A stretch of DNA of 64,000 nucleotides from Neisseriaceae bacterium ESL0693 (GCA_029433475.1 JAQTIE010000008.1:62001-126000), one strand, 5' to 3'; shown: positions 17,827-32,477, counted from the first letter of the stretch. Numbers and translations are program-made. The notes: generated from the sequence alone by a model not told the origin.

Positions 17827-18771
17827 TCAAACGCATTCATTAACCCTGTCTGTGGCTGTATTCATCAGTCTCAGTGCCCGCAGGCAAGATGCTTCAGGCT
17901 GATAACAGGCCAGACCAATAAAGCGGTTGGTTTGCGTATAAATGCGTAAGGGCGACATTGTGCCATAATTTTCGCTAACATGCACGTGCTGGCCGTGTTG
18001 TAAGCGCAAAATATCGTTATCATCCAGGGTTAACTGGGGTAAATGTTGCACCAGCACATCACACGAAAGCAATAACTGATCACGTTTTTCGCTATCCATC
18101 TGAGTCAGCGCCGCTAATGTATAAGCGTCATCAAGATGAAACCCGGCCGTGGCCATGCGCCGCAAACCGGTTAAATGGGCTAAAGTCCCCATATATTTTG
18201 CGATGTCTTCGGCCAAGGTCCGGATATAAGTGCCTTTACTGCATGTCACCTTTAATACGATCTCAGGTAAATCAAATTTCACCAGTTCAATCTGATAGAT
18301 GGTGACTTCACGTGTGTTACGCTCAATGGTTATCCCTGCACGGGCATATTCGTATAATGGTTTGCCCTGATATTTTAAGGCGGAATACATGGGCGGTGTC
18401 TGAGTAATAGTACCAGTAAAGGCAGCAATGGCTGCTTCTAATTGCGCCAGACTGACTACCTCAGTTGCACGGGCAATGATGTCTCCTTCTGCGTCTCCTG
18501 TGGTGGTAGCCGCACCGATATGCAAGGTTGCTAAATAAGCTTTATCCGCATTCAGTAAATACTGACTGAATTTGGTGGCTTCGCCAAAGCAAACAGGCAA
18601 TAAACCGGTAGCCAGTGGGTCGAGTATGCCGGTATGTCCGGCTTTTGCTGCTCTATATAAAAACCGGCTTCGTTGTAGCGCGCTGTTGCTGCTTAATCCC
18701 CGATCTTTATCTAACAGTAATACGCCATTGAGCAGACGTTTGGGACGTGGAGAATGGGTGTGTTGTGTCAT
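17827..18771 (-). CDS. truB: tRNA pseudouridine(55) synthase
   Basis: 314 residues from the ATG at 18771 (MTQHTHSPRPKRLLNG), which starts just before the conserved NGVLLLDKDRGLSSN. The catalytic aspartate is in GHTGILDPLATGLLPV. Other conserved segments are QTPPMYSALKYQGKPLYEYAR and SKGTYIRTLAEDI, typical of the TruB I family. It modifies U55 in the T-loop of tRNAs. A C-terminal PUA-like extension is present (LRLQHGQHV). The Shine-Dalgarno is weak. The frame is open 29 codons further upstream but that stretch is cysteine-rich and lacks homology. It is probably co-transcribed with rpsO. Confidence 0.96.
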   Translation of the reverse strand: MTQHTHSPRPKRLLNGVLLLDKDRGLSSNSALQRSRFLYRAAKAGHTGILDPLATGLLPVCFGEATKFSQYLLNADKAYLATLHIGAATTTGDAEGDIIARATEVVSLAQLEAAIAAFTGTITQTPPMYSALKYQGKPLYEYARAGITIERNTREVTIYQIELVKFDLPEIVLKVTCSKGTYIRTLAEDIAKYMGTLAHLTGLRRMATAGFHLDDAYTLAALTQMDSEKRDQLLLSCDVLVQHLPQLTLDDNDILRLQHGQHVHVSENYGTMSPLRIYTQTNRFIGLACYQPEASCLRALRLMNTATDRVNECV

Positions 18772-19113
18772 GCCAGTCAAACAATTTAATAAGCAGCAAA
18801 GATGATAACATGGCTTACACCACTTTCTGTTGATTATGCCCCATGCTTTTGGTTTCAATATTTATGAATTGATTATTTTTGTTTACTATTTTATATTTTT
18901 GTTTTATGGTAGTTAAGTATTAGCCGGCTAAAGAAAACATTTGTTCCTGATCGCTTTATTCATATGGTTTAGTCCATGCTGTCAGGTCAATCGTTGATAT
19001 AAGGCCAGTCTGATACGGTTACACAGATTCAATTGTGTAGTCAGCCCGTTATTGCAGTAGTTGCATTGATTCATTTTTATTTATTTTCCATATCAGGATA
19101 AAAGGAATATGCC

Positions 19114-20136
19114 ATGAAAGCAGCAACCGTTACCAAAAATAAAGATGTCGCCATTCAGGATAAAACATTGCGTCCGTTAAAATCAGGTGAAGCAAAATTG
19201 AAAATGATCTGTTGCGGGGTATGTCATACTGATCTGCATGTTAAAAATGGTGATTTCGGCGATGTCAGTGGCGTTACTTTAGGTCATGAAGGTATTGGTG
19301 TGGTGACAGAAGTGGCCGATGATGTGACGTCTTTAAAGGTGGGGGATCGCGCCAGCGTGGCCTGGTTTTTTGAAGGTTGCGGACATTGTGAATACTGTAA
19401 CAGCGGGCGGGAAACTTTTTGTCGCGAAGTCAAAAATGCCGGTTATACCGTTGATGGTGGCATGGCAGAAGAATGCATTGTGACGGCAGATTATGCTGTT
19501 AAAGTACCGGATGGTCTGGATTCGGCTGCGGCCAGCAGCATTACCTGTGCCGGAGTGACCACTTATAAAGCCATTAAGGTTTCCAAAATTCAGCCCGGGC
19601 AATGGATTGCCATTTATGGTCTGGGCGGTCTGGGCAATCTGGCACTACAATACGCAAAAAATGTTTTTAACGCCAAAGTGATTGCGGTTGATATCAACGA
19701 TGATCAGCTAAAACTGGCTGAATCAATGGGAGCCGATCTCGTGCTTAATTCTGCCCGTGATAAGGTTGAAGACATTATTCAGGAAAAAACCGGAGGTGCT
19801 CATGCTGCTGTGGTAACTGCTGTGGCCAAATCAGCGTTTAATTCCGCGGTAGCCTGTGTTCGCGCAGGTGGCCGGATTGTGGCCATTGCGCTGCCTAATG
19901 ACAGCATGGATTTAAGTATTCCACGGCTGGTTCTGGATGGTATTGAAGTGGTGGGCTCACTGGTGGGTACCCGAGAAGATTTGAAAGAGGCGTTTCAGTT
20001 TGGCGCTGAAGGTAAAGTAGTGCCTAAAGTTGCCCTGCGGCCGATTGAAGACATCAACGCTATTTTTGATGAAATGCTTGCAGGCAAATTTACCGGACGC
20101 ATGGTCATCGATTTAAATACTGAATCAAAGCACTGA
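19114..20136 (+). CDS. adhP: Zinc-dependent alcohol dehydrogenase, propanol-preferring type
   Basis: 340-residue medium-chain dehydrogenase. Catalytic zinc ligands are Cys in CGVCHTDLH and His-Glu in LGHEGIG plus a later Cys in TCAGVT. The structural zinc site is the four-Cys run [15 protein letters not shown]. The NAD-binding motif is [11 protein letters not shown]. This profile, including CHTDLHV and HEGIGVV, matches AdhP, which interconverts ethanol or propanol with aldehydes using NAD. AAAGGAA is 8 nt upstream of the ATG. It stands alone, flanked by a strong terminator. Confidence 0.93.
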   Translation: MKAATVTKNKDVAIQDKTLRPLKSGEAKLKMICCGVCHTDLHVKNGDFGDVSGVTLGHEGIGVVTEVADDVTSLKVGDRASVAWFFEGCGHCEYCNSGRETFCREVKNAGYTVDGGMAEECIVTADYAVKVPDGLDSAAASSITCAGVTTYKAIKVSKIQPGQWIAIYGLGGLGNLALQYAKNVFNAKVIAVDINDDQLKLAESMGADLVLNSARDKVEDIIQEKTGGAHAAVVTAVAKSAFNSAVACVRAGGRIVAIALPNDSMDLSIPRLVLDGIEVVGSLVGTREDLKEAFQFGAEGKVVPKVALRPIEDINAIFDEMLAGKFTGRMVIDLNTESKH

Positions 20137-20150
20137 TCTTTATTTAAAAT

Positions 20151-20179
20151 AAGACTGGGAAGATTGTCTTCCCAGTCTT
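20151..20179 (+). terminator. adhP terminator
   Basis: A 13-bp perfect stem (AAGACTGGGAAGA at 20151-20163, complement at 20167-20179) with a 3-nt loop, followed by ATTTTTTATC. It may also serve the converging sspB. Confidence 0.92.
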
Positions 20180-20204
20180 ATTTTTTATCTGGCTGGCTGA
20201 TCGG

Positions 20205-20633
20205 CTATTTAATAATCTTCAGCCCTTTTTTAGGGGCTGCCTTATCTTTTGAGCTATGGCTCACACCGGCCGGCTTCTCGGTATCGGCTGTGTCTTCAGT
20301 ATGATCAGAAGCTTTTTCCAGTGGGACAACTTCAAAAGCCATGCCCTCACCTGTTTCACGCGCAAACAGACTTTTGACATGACCCACAGGTATCCATATT
20401 TCCTCAGCCTGACCATTGAATCGGGCGGAAAAATGAATCCATTCATTATCAATGGTCAGATTGTGTGATGCATTGGCACCGACATTCAGCACAATTTCAT
20501 TATCATGTACATACTGCATGGGTACCTGAGTCTGCTCATTCACCCATACCGCGATATGCGGTGTATAACCACTATCCGTACACCATTCATAAAGTGCACG
20601 CAGAATATAGGGTTTGGTATTTAACTGACTCAT
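20205..20633 (-). CDS. sspB: ClpXP protease specificity-enhancing factor SspB
   Basis: 142-residue adaptor that tethers ssrA-tagged proteins to ClpXP. The folded substrate-binding domain covers about residues 1-105 (KPYILRALYEWCTDSG, then NEIVLNVGANA, FSARFNG and WIPVGHVKSLFARE). A flexible acidic linker follows, then a short basic C-terminal tail ending LKIIK, equivalent to the ClpX-binding XB motif. It is located 42 bp downstream of sspA, the conserved sspA-sspB order, without the usual rplM-rpsI genes upstream. Its partner clpX is in the same window. Confidence 0.95.
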   Translation of the reverse strand: MSQLNTKPYILRALYEWCTDSGYTPHIAVWVNEQTQVPMQYVHDNEIVLNVGANASHNLTIDNEWIHFSARFNGQAEEIWIPVGHVKSLFARETGEGMAFEVVPLEKASDHTEDTADTEKPAGVSHSSKDKAAPKKGLKIIK

Positions 20634-20675
20634 GTTTATCCCTTCGTGATGTATTGATATTAACAGCTATTGATA

Positions 20676-21281
20676 TTAACGACGCATGGCTTTTTCCGCC
20701 GGGGTTAAAGCGGCGATAAAGGCTTCACGCTGGAAAATACGTTCGGCATATTTTAACAAGGGTGCTGCCGTCTTGGGTAGTTTGATATCATAGTGATCCA
20801 GACGCCATAATAAAGGTGCCAGTGCCACATCAATCATGGAAAATTCATCACCAATCACATATTTATTTTTACTAAACGCCGGTGCCAGCATAATCAGTCC
20901 CTGCGCAATGGCTTCTCGGGCTTTATTCATTTCTTTATTGGTAGATTCAGGGTTTTCTAATACCTGCACATGGCTGAACAATTCTTTTTCCAACCGGTAT
21001 AACACCAGACGGCCACGGCCGCGCATGATCGGATCAGCCGGCATCAGCTGCGGATGCGGGAACCTTTCATCAATGTATTCATTAATGATGTTAGACTCAT
21101 ACAGAATCAAGTCCCGCTCAACCAGTACCGGAACCTGATTGTATGGATTCATGATGGCTAAATCTTCAGGTTTATTAAAGATATCAACATCTTTAATTTC
21201 AAAGTCCATGCCTTTTTCATACAAAACAAAGCAACAACGTTGACTGAAAGGGCAGGTAATCCCTGCATACAGGGTCATCAT
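20676..21281 (-). CDS. sspA: Stringent starvation protein A
   Basis: 201-residue glutathione-S-transferase fold protein that binds RNA polymerase rather than glutathione. The N-terminal thioredoxin-like half has GITCPFSQRCCFVL and YNQVPVLVERDLILYES. The C-terminal helical half has DEFSMIDVALAPLLWRL, and ends KAMRR. SspA supports stress and virulence gene expression in gammaproteobacteria and is present in Neisseriaceae. It is promoter-proximal to sspB on the same strand. Its stop codon overlaps one copy of a 13-bp direct repeat (20652-20664 and 20668-20680). Confidence 0.95.
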   Translation of the reverse strand: MMTLYAGITCPFSQRCCFVLYEKGMDFEIKDVDIFNKPEDLAIMNPYNQVPVLVERDLILYESNIINEYIDERFPHPQLMPADPIMRGRGRLVLYRLEKELFSHVQVLENPESTNKEMNKAREAIAQGLIMLAPAFSKNKYVIGDEFSMIDVALAPLLWRLDHYDIKLPKTAAPLLKYAERIFQREAFIAALTPAEKAMRR

Positions 21282-21436
21282 AGTCAGGACTCCAGTTTCT
21301 GTGTCTGTCAGAAAACAGACAATAATATTTAATCGTAAATCATGTAATTATAGTGATTTTACTGAATTTTGACCAGAAAAATAACATAAATTATTGTATA
21401 GAAACAATATTAATTGAATTTCAAATCAGAGCCCAT

Positions 21437-22189
21437 TCAGGCCGGATTGGCCTCATCAAAAAATTGTACCGTCACGGAAAAGGCATCGGCAATGGCATTG
21501 GCCAGAGCCTGTACACCATAGCGTTCCGTTGCATGATGGCCGGCAGCAATAAAGCCAACACCGGTTTCATGTGCCAGATGATATTGTGGTTCGGAGATCT
21601 CGCCGGTAATATAGGCATCCACACCAGCATCAATAGCAGCCTGAAAAAAATGCTGACCACCGCCGGTACACCAGCCAAGCCGCTGAATCGGCTTGTGCGG
21701 ATTGGCAGTAATCAGGGTGGGCTTACGCTGTAGAACCTGTTCAATTTCTTCAGCCAGTTGAAGGGCAGACATGGCACTGGCCGGCTGGCCTAAAGTCAAT
21801 AATGCCTGCTCGCCGGTTTGCTCTATAATCTGCCAATTCAGTTGTCTGGCCAATTGAGCATTATTGCCCCATTCAGGATGCGCATCCAGAGGCAGATGAT
21901 AACCCACCAGATTGATATCATGCGTCAATAAGGTGTGTATGCGTTTCTGCTTCCAACCAGTGATGGGCGCTGCTTCACTTTTCCAGAATAAACCATGATG
22001 CACCAGCAGCATATCGGCCTTTTGCGCCACCGCAAAGTCGATGGCTGCCTGACTGGCGGTCACGGCACACACCAGTTGCTGAATTTCCTGACGCCCTTCA
22101 ACCTGTAAACCATTCGGACAATAATCCCGGAACTGATGTACGGCCAGCTGCTGCGCGCACCAGTCCACAATGGCGGTTCGTTGTGCCAT
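21437..22189 (-). CDS. NIF3/YbgI-family dinuclear metal-binding protein
   Basis: 250 residues. Metal-ligand histidines are seen in LLVHHGLFW, and Gly-Tyr-His in VGYHLPLDAHPEWGNN, with the C-terminal GEISEPQYH and AAGHHATERYG sites. The family is annotated as GTP cyclohydrolase I type 2 homolog, but a defined reaction is not established for bacterial YbgI. Length agrees with the short, PII-insert-lacking form. Downstream of carB's terminator side there is no overlap; it is a separate unit on the minus strand. Confidence 0.9.
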   Translation of the reverse strand: MAQRTAIVDWCAQQLAVHQFRDYCPNGLQVEGRQEIQQLVCAVTASQAAIDFAVAQKADMLLVHHGLFWKSEAAPITGWKQKRIHTLLTHDINLVGYHLPLDAHPEWGNNAQLARQLNWQIIEQTGEQALLTLGQPASAMSALQLAEEIEQVLQRKPTLITANPHKPIQRLGWCTGGGQHFFQAAIDAGVDAYITGEISEPQYHLAHETGVGFIAAGHHATERYGVQALANAIADAFSVTVQFFDEANPA

Positions 22190-22230
22190 AAGGTGATTCC
22201 TTATTAAAACATCATTATAAATCGTCTCAA

Positions 22231-22267
22231 ATCAATCAGGCTACTGCAAAACAGTAGCCTGATTGAT
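22231..22267 (-). terminator. carB terminator
   Basis: A 16-bp perfect stem (22231-22246 with 22252-22267, inner arm CAGGCTACTG) with CAAAA loop, 25 bp after the carB stop. It is the longest perfect loop-bearing hairpin I saw in the window; the minus-strand T-tract is short. Confidence 0.8.
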
Positions 22268-22292
22268 CAGAACCATCAGAATTTAATCAGAG

Positions 22293-25505
<3,213 letters not shown>

Positions 25506-25603
25506 TGTGTTCTCTTTTCAAATATAGATCGTTCATTGTGTTGTACCGACAAATGGCCACCATTTGCCTGCTGGTATGGATTCATTCATCACGATGGCAG
25601 GGT

Positions 25604-26284
25604 TCAGGACACGACAGCAACCCACAATGTTGCTGCAAAACTCATAAACAACAGACCAATCGCGGCCATGGCCACCGCGGCGATACGGCGATAACGGCCA
25701 AACCAGCCCACCAGCATCCGGCCGCCCCAGATCAACACACTCAAATAGCTACTACTCAATATCAGTAAAATCAGTGCCAGCAATAAAAAACTGATCATCG
25801 GATGGGCATATTGCGGATTAATAAACTGGACGAAAAAAGCCAGAAAAAACAATATGCCCTTTGGATTGGATAAACTCAGTAAACAGGCATGCCGGAAAAC
25901 ATGACCGGCAGATATTTCAGGCGGCCTGAAAGATTGCTCGCCGGCCGGTTGCAGTTTAAATGCCGATGACACGCCAGCCGACTGCCAGGTTATGTATGCA
26001 TCACGGCATAAACGCCAACCCAGATACACCAGATAAGCGCCGCCGATCAGCTTAATCACGTTAAACAATAGTGGCATGGTCTGAAGTATTGAGGCTGCGC
26101 CTAAGGCCGATAACAGCATGAGTGTGCTGTCACCCACCAGAATACCTGCCAGCGCACAGTAAGCCGGCTTGATGCCATGCCGTGCGGCAACCGTCAGGCA
26201 ATAGATAGAATTAGGCCCCGGCACCAATATGATGCCTGCTGCACCCAGTACATAAGTCCCTAAATTCGTTATCCCCAAAATCAT
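25604..26284 (-). CDS. LysE/RhtB-family amino-acid exporter, LeuE-like
   Basis: 226-residue membrane protein with about six hydrophobic segments. The family signature GIILVPGPNSIYCLT is in TM1, and LSNPKGILFFLAFFVQFI is in the second half. The closest resemblance I can recall is E. coli LeuE (YeaS), an exporter of leucine and analogues. It is located between carA and carB, on the same strand, 40 bp from carA and 98 bp from carB, so it is probably in the same transcript. A link to arginine or pyrimidine metabolism is unproven. Confidence 0.88.
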   Translation of the reverse strand: MILGITNLGTYVLGAAGIILVPGPNSIYCLTVAARHGIKPAYCALAGILVGDSTLMLLSALGAASILQTMPLLFNVIKLIGGAYLVYLGWRLCRDAYITWQSAGVSSAFKLQPAGEQSFRPPEISAGHVFRHACLLSLSNPKGILFFLAFFVQFINPQYAHPMISFLLLALILLILSSSYLSVLIWGGRMLVGWFGRYRRIAAVAMAAIGLLFMSFAATLWVAVVS

Positions 26285-26324
26285 TCGCCGCCTTCACACA
26301 AAGCTATTTATGGTTTAAATGGCA

Positions 26325-27458
26325 TCAACAAGACTGTGCCTGACGCATCTGTTCAATAAAGCGGTCAAACAGATAGGCAATATCCTGCGGTCCCGGGCTG
26401 GCTTCCGGATGTCCCTGAAAAGAAAATGCCGGCTGATTGGTTAATCGCATGCCCTGTAATGAACCATCAAATAAAGAGCGATGGGTCACTTCCACATATT
26501 CCGGCAGGGTGTCCGCATCAACTTCAAAGCCATGGTTCTGGCTGGTAATCATGACTTTGCCGCTGTCTAAATCCCGCACAGGATGATTGGCACCATGATG
26601 GCCGAATGACATTTTGCGGGTCTTGGCGCCGACAGCCAGCCCCAAGAGCTGATGTCCCAGACAAATGCCGAACAGGGGTTTTCTGGTGGCTAGAATGGTT
26701 TGAATCGCCTCAATCGCATACTGACAAGGCTCCGGGTCGCCCGGCCCATTGGATAGAAATACGCCGTCCGGATTCAGTGCCAGAACGTCTTTGGCCGGCG
26801 TAGTGGCCGGTACCACGGTTAAACGGCAGCCGCGCTCGGCCAGCATACGCAGAATATTGGTTTTCACCCCGAAATCATAAGCCACCACATGATAAGGAAA
26901 TGAGGTTGGCTGACTAAATCCCTGCCCCAACTGCCATTGGCCTTGAATAAAGGTATAAGGCGCGCTACAGGTCACGGCTTTAGCCAGATCCTGTCCGGCC
27001 ATACTGCCAAATTGCTGTGCCAATTGTTGTGCCTTTGCCACATCAGCTTCTTCACCAGTCATGATACAACCGGCCTGTGCGCCTTTATCGCGCAATAAAC
27101 GTGTCAGCCGGCGGGTATCAATATCGGCAATGGCGACAGTATTATGTTGTTGTAAGTAGTCTTGCAGACTCATTTGGGCACGGAAATTACTGTGAGAAAC
27201 CGGCAAATCCCGGATAATCAGACCATTGGCAAAAACCTGCCGGCTTTCTGTATCTTCATGATTAACGCCGGTGTTGCCGATGTGAGGATAGGTCAGCGTG
27301 ACCATTTGTTTGGTATAAGATGGGTCCGTCAGTATTTCCTGATAACCTGTCATGCTGGTATTGAATACCACTTCACCAACAGCCTGACCACTGGCTCCGA
27401 TACTGGTACCGCGAAATACTGAACCATCCGCCAAAACCAGAATTGCGCTTGTTGTCAT
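26325..27458 (-). CDS. carA: Carbamoyl-phosphate synthase small (glutaminase) subunit
   Basis: 377 residues. The N-terminal half has the CarA signature ([31 protein letters not shown]). The C-terminal class I glutamine amidotransferase domain has the catalytic Cys in [13 protein letters not shown] and the His-Glu pair in [11 protein letters not shown]. It delivers ammonia through a tunnel to CarB. The ATG is preceded by AGAGGA about 8 nt away. The leader contains a hairpin followed by nine T residues, about 100 nt upstream of the ATG, which may attenuate expression. Confidence 0.97.
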   Translation of the reverse strand: MTTSAILVLADGSVFRGTSIGASGQAVGEVVFNTSMTGYQEILTDPSYTKQMVTLTYPHIGNTGVNHEDTESRQVFANGLIIRDLPVSHSNFRAQMSLQDYLQQHNTVAIADIDTRRLTRLLRDKGAQAGCIMTGEEADVAKAQQLAQQFGSMAGQDLAKAVTCSAPYTFIQGQWQLGQGFSQPTSFPYHVVAYDFGVKTNILRMLAERGCRLTVVPATTPAKDVLALNPDGVFLSNGPGDPEPCQYAIEAIQTILATRKPLFGICLGHQLLGLAVGAKTRKMSFGHHGANHPVRDLDSGKVMITSQNHGFEVDADTLPEYVEVTHRSLFDGSLQGMRLTNQPAFSFQGHPEASPGPQDIAYLFDRFIEQMRQAQSC

Positions 27459-27560
27459 GAATATGTCCTCTGTGGTTAGGGATGACTGTCATATGACTGA
27501 CATTCACATAAATTACAATGAAACTTTCACGCTTCCGGCCAGCAAATTCAGGCTAAAAAA

Positions 27561-27592
27561 AAACACGCCACTGCATTTTCCCAATGCGTGTT
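27561..27592 (-). promoter_or_regulatory. Terminator-like hairpin in carA leader
   Basis: On the minus strand AACACGC (27592-27586) pairs with GCGTGTT ending at 27561 and runs into TTTTTTTT. An internal alternative hairpin (GCATT with AATGC) competes for the same bases. It is about 100 nt before the carA ATG and well past the guaB terminator, so it is either a second terminator or a carA attenuator. Confidence 0.55.
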
Positions 27593-27723
27593 ACGTGCTT
27601 TTTTAATGGCAATTTCAGCTGAAACCTGCCACAGAAGCAAGTTATTTTAGCGAAAAGCGGGGATTTGCGCAATATCCAATATCGTATCACGCTACAACAA
27701 AATATCTCATTACCCTGAAAAAC

Positions 27724-27746
27724 GGGCAGATACCCATGATCTGCCC
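27724..27746 (-). terminator. guaB terminator
   Basis: An 8-bp perfect stem (GGGCAGAT at 27724-27731, complement at 27739-27746), followed on the minus strand by GTTTTTC, 28 bp after the guaB stop. Confidence 0.8.
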
Positions 27747-27773
27747 TGCATAACCGGTTATTTATCCGATGCT

Positions 27774-29258
<1,485 letters not shown>

Positions 29259-29430
29259 TTAATGAGACAGGTTGAGATATTGGCGGTAAATTTTAGCAAA
29301 ATTTTGACTACATGGCAAATTAATGATTTTTGCATAAATAACAGCAAATCAATTAACAGATGCCTATCTAAATGAATTATCGTACAATATCTCCCTCATC
29401 TGGTTTTTAAATGAAAGAGAGCCTTCTGAC

Positions 29431-29859
29431 ATGCGCAATAACATACTAAAAACATTAATATTGATTGCATTATTCAGCAGTGTTTGTACTGCCGGTGCCA
29501 AAGAGGTATTTCGCTGGCAGGAACGCGGACACAGTGCCTATTCTGATACGCCAAACCGGCTGACGCCGGTTGAGTCAGACACGTTCAATGTCCGTACCCA
29601 GACTGTATCGACTGCTCAGGCGGCATCGGCTTCCGAACCGGAAGAATCAGCAGTGGACAAACAGAATAAAAAAATCCGTAACGACAATAAAAAAATTGAA
29701 GAACAAAACAAAAAAATAGCCGAGCAGAATCAGAATATGCGTCAGGAAGCCTGTAAAACCGCTCGCCTCAATCGTCAGATGGCGGACAGTGTCCGTGCCA
29801 ATAATCGCGATGCCCTGATCAAACGTTATGACCAGGATGTCAATACTTATTGCAATTAA
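29431..29859 (+). CDS. DUF4124-type periplasmic protein, unknown role
   Basis: 142 residues with a signal peptide (about residues 1-23, ending CTAGA). The short DUF4124 motif follows: EVFRWQERGHSAYSDTPN, where Trp and YSDTP are the conserved features. Residues 75-115 form a charged coiled coil with a repeated NKKI pattern (KQNKKIRNDNKKIEEQNKKI). Three cysteines remain after the signal. Function of DUF4124 proteins is unknown. The start is supported by GAGAG about 10 nt upstream. Confidence 0.75.
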   Translation: MRNNILKTLILIALFSSVCTAGAKEVFRWQERGHSAYSDTPNRLTPVESDTFNVRTQTVSTAQAASASEPEESAVDKQNKKIRNDNKKIEEQNKKIAEQNQNMRQEACKTARLNRQMADSVRANNRDALIKRYDQDVNTYCN

Positions 29860-29959
29860 ACCCTGTCGCAGTACTTGATTATTCTTGTATCAGCCATAGT
29901 TTGGTTACACCAGACCATGGCTTTTATGTTTATTAATCAGGTTGCTGAAATCAGGCGTC

Positions 29960-31834
29960 ATGAATACCACACCGCACACTCCACCTTATGCTGATGATGG
30001 TCAGCATGAATTCAATATCCCGTTATTTCTGAAAAACCTGCCATTATTGCCGGGCGTTTACCGTATGCTGGATCAGGCCGGTAAAGTTTTATATGTGGGT
30101 AAAGCTGTTAATCTGAAAAGACGGGTGAGCAGTTATTTTCAAAAAAGCAATCTATCGCCCCGCATTCAGCTGATGGTAAAACAAATCGCCAGAATTGAAA
30201 TTACCGTTACCCGCTCAGAGGCAGAAGCGTTGATTCTGGAAAATAATCTGATTAAAGCACTGGCGCCTAAATACAACATTTTATTTCGCGATGATAAAGG
30301 TTATCCCTATCTTATGTTCAGTGGTCACCCTTTTGCACGGATGAGTTATTATCGCGGTCCCTTGAAAAAAAACAATCAGTATTTCGGCCCCTATCCCAAT
30401 GCTTATGCTGTGCGTGACAGCATGCAGATTCTGCAAAAAGCCTTTCAGTTACGCACCTGTGAAGACAACGTGATGGAAAACCGTGAGCGGCCATGTCTGC
30501 TTTATCAGATCAAACGCTGCTCAGGCCCTTGTGCCGGCCACATCAGCGCCGAGGATTATCAAAAACGCGTAGAGGCAGCCAGTGCCTTTTTAAATGGCAA
30601 AACCAGCGAAGTGACTGAATCTTTGCATCATAAAATGCAAAAAGCCGTCAGTCAGCTGGACTTTGAAACCGCGGCACAATTGCGCGATCAGATTCAGGCA
30701 CTGGGATTACTGCAATCACAGCAATTCATTGACAGTAAAAACCCCAATCAGCAGAAAACCGATATTGATATTCTGGCGCTGGTAGAGCAAAACCATTGCG
30801 TGTGTATTAACTGGGTCAGTATCCGTGGTGGCCGGCATGTGGGTGATAAAAGCTTTTTCCCCGATACCCGTTTCAGAATAGATGAAACGCTAGCACAATA
30901 TGGTGAAGCATTTGTCGCTCAGCATTATCTGGGCAAAGCCAAGCCGGATATCATCATCAGTAATTTTACTATTCCCGATAATCTGCGCCAGGCACTGATC
31001 GAAGAACAGGGACGACAGATCCAGTTTGTCAGTCAGACCACGGGTGAGCGGCGGGTATGGCTGCGTATGGCCAAACGCAATGCCGAAGTAGCCATATCCC
31101 AGCACCAACTGCAAAAACACAGCCAGAAACAACGCTTGCAGGCGTTGGCTGAACTTCTGGCAATGGATGTTGATCAATTACATCGCATTGAATGTTTTGA
31201 TATCAGTCACACCCAAGGAGAGGCCACCATTGCTTCCTGTGTGGTTTATGAAGACGAAGCCATGCAACCGAGTAAATACCGGCGCTTTAACATCACCACG
31301 GCCAAGGCAGGTGACGATTATGCTGCCATGCGCGAAGTACTGACCAGACGTTATGGCCGGCTGGTCAAAGACGATGACAGTATCGGCACCTGGCCGGATC
31401 TGGTGCTGATTGACGGTGGTAAAGGTCAGGTACACATGGCACTGGATGTCTGGGCAGATTTAGGCATTCAGATTCCGATCGTTGGCATTGCCAAAGGCCC
31501 TGAACGCAAAGCCGGCATGGAAGAACTGATCATTCCGCACCAGAAACGCCAGATCCGGGTAGACCCGCATAACCCGGCTTTACATCTTTTGCAGACCATA
31601 CGGGATGAATCGCACCGTTTTGCCATTACCGGCCATCGCCAGAAACGGGGTAAGGCAAGACTGACTTCATCCTTAAACGATATTCCGGGCATCGGCGCCA
31701 AACGCCGGCAGGCATTACTGACCCGCTTTGGTGGTTTAAGAGGCATCATCGCCGCCAGTATTGAAGACTTGAGCCAGACAGAAGGCATCAGTAAAGCCCT
31801 GGCTGAAAAAATCTACGATACATTGCATCACTGA
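29960..31834 (+). CDS. uvrC: UvrABC excinuclease subunit C
   Basis: 624 residues. The N-terminal GIY-YIG nuclease domain (LPGVYRMLDQAGKVLYVGKA) makes the 3' incision. A UVR motif (FETAAQLRDQIQAL) binds UvrB. The central RNase H-like half making the 5' incision has ECFDISHTQGE and LVLIDGGKGQ. Tandem helix-hairpin-helix motifs (DIPGIGAKRRQALLTRFG) end the protein. ATG at 29960 is preferred over an in-frame TTG six codons upstream. It follows the DUF4124 gene by 100 bp and may share its transcript. Confidence 0.96.
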   Translation: MNTTPHTPPYADDGQHEFNIPLFLKNLPLLPGVYRMLDQAGKVLYVGKAVNLKRRVSSYFQKSNLSPRIQLMVKQIARIEITVTRSEAEALILENNLIKALAPKYNILFRDDKGYPYLMFSGHPFARMSYYRGPLKKNNQYFGPYPNAYAVRDSMQILQKAFQLRTCEDNVMENRERPCLLYQIKRCSGPCAGHISAEDYQKRVEAASAFLNGKTSEVTESLHHKMQKAVSQLDFETAAQLRDQIQALGLLQSQQFIDSKNPNQQKTDIDILALVEQNHCVCINWVSIRGGRHVGDKSFFPDTRFRIDETLAQYGEAFVAQHYLGKAKPDIIISNFTIPDNLRQALIEEQGRQIQFVSQTTGERRVWLRMAKRNAEVAISQHQLQKHSQKQRLQALAELLAMDVDQLHRIECFDISHTQGEATIASCVVYEDEAMQPSKYRRFNITTAKAGDDYAAMREVLTRRYGRLVKDDDSIGTWPDLVLIDGGKGQVHMALDVWADLGIQIPIVGIAKGPERKAGMEELIIPHQKRQIRVDPHNPALHLLQTIRDESHRFAITGHRQKRGKARLTSSLNDIPGIGAKRRQALLTRFGGLRGIIAASIEDLSQTEGISKALAEKIYDTLHH

Positions 31835-31985
31835 TCTTATGTTATTATGATTCAAAAGTGTATACCCAGAATAGATGATCTCAAACTGTTAATATTGATC
31901 GGATCAGCTCAATAACCCTGATTTACTGCACTGTGTATCAATATTACGATAAATATCTATATCAATAATTAATAAGGAAATAAAT

Positions 31986-32453
31986 ATGACTAAAACATCA
32001 ACGATTGTACTGACGGTTATTTTTGGTTTGAGCGGGCTGGCCGGTTGTGCCAATACCAATACCTTACGGGGTGATGTCTATACCCCGGGACAGGCTAAAA
32101 CGGCTCAGTCCGTTTCTTATGGCACCATCATTGCCGTCAATGAAGCTAAAATCCAAAGCGATTCTACCGGTATTGGTGGTCTGGGCGGTGGCGTGATCGG
32201 TGGCATTGCCGGTTCAGGTGTCGGCGGTGGCAAAGGCGCCAATATTATATCTGCCGTTGGTGCGGTGGGTGGCATGATTCTTGGTAACAAACTGGAACAG
32301 CAAGCCAACCTGACCAAAGCTTCCCAGCTCACCATTCGCCGTGATAACGGAGAAGAATTTGTTGTGGTACAGAAATATGATCCACGCTTAACCACAGGTG
32401 CGCGGGTGCGCATCGTGGGCACAGGTTCATCACTAAACGTAACACCCTATTAA
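31986..32453 (+). CDS. SlyB/Pcp-like glycine-zipper outer-membrane lipoprotein
   Basis: 155-residue lipoprotein: the lipobox LAGC gives Cys at residue 21. A glycine-zipper segment at about 60-100 (GGLGGGVIGGIAGSGVGGG, then GAVGGMILGN) would insert in a membrane. A small beta domain follows (QLTIRRDNGEEFVVVQKYDP ... RVRIVGTG). The SlyB/Pcp family stabilises the outer membrane under stress. AAGGAA is 9 nt before the ATG. The last 44 residues are repeated almost exactly on the opposite strand at 36167-36301, 3.7 kb away. Confidence 0.88.
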   Translation: MTKTSTIVLTVIFGLSGLAGCANTNTLRGDVYTPGQAKTAQSVSYGTIIAVNEAKIQSDSTGIGGLGGGVIGGIAGSGVGGGKGANIISAVGAVGGMILGNKLEQQANLTKASQLTIRRDNGEEFVVVQKYDPRLTTGARVRIVGTGSSLNVTPY

Positions 32454-32477
32454 TTTTTAATAGTGAGCCTTTAAACC

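Noticed and set aside
25919-25930. AGGCGGCCTGAA, resembling a DNA uptake sequence dialect
   Set aside because: Only one copy seen in 64 kb, inside a coding region, so not evidence of an uptake-sequence system.
27554-27563. Poly-A run upstream of carA as a phase-variable tract
   Set aside because: It is the T-tract of the leader hairpin on the minus strand, so a terminator explains it better.
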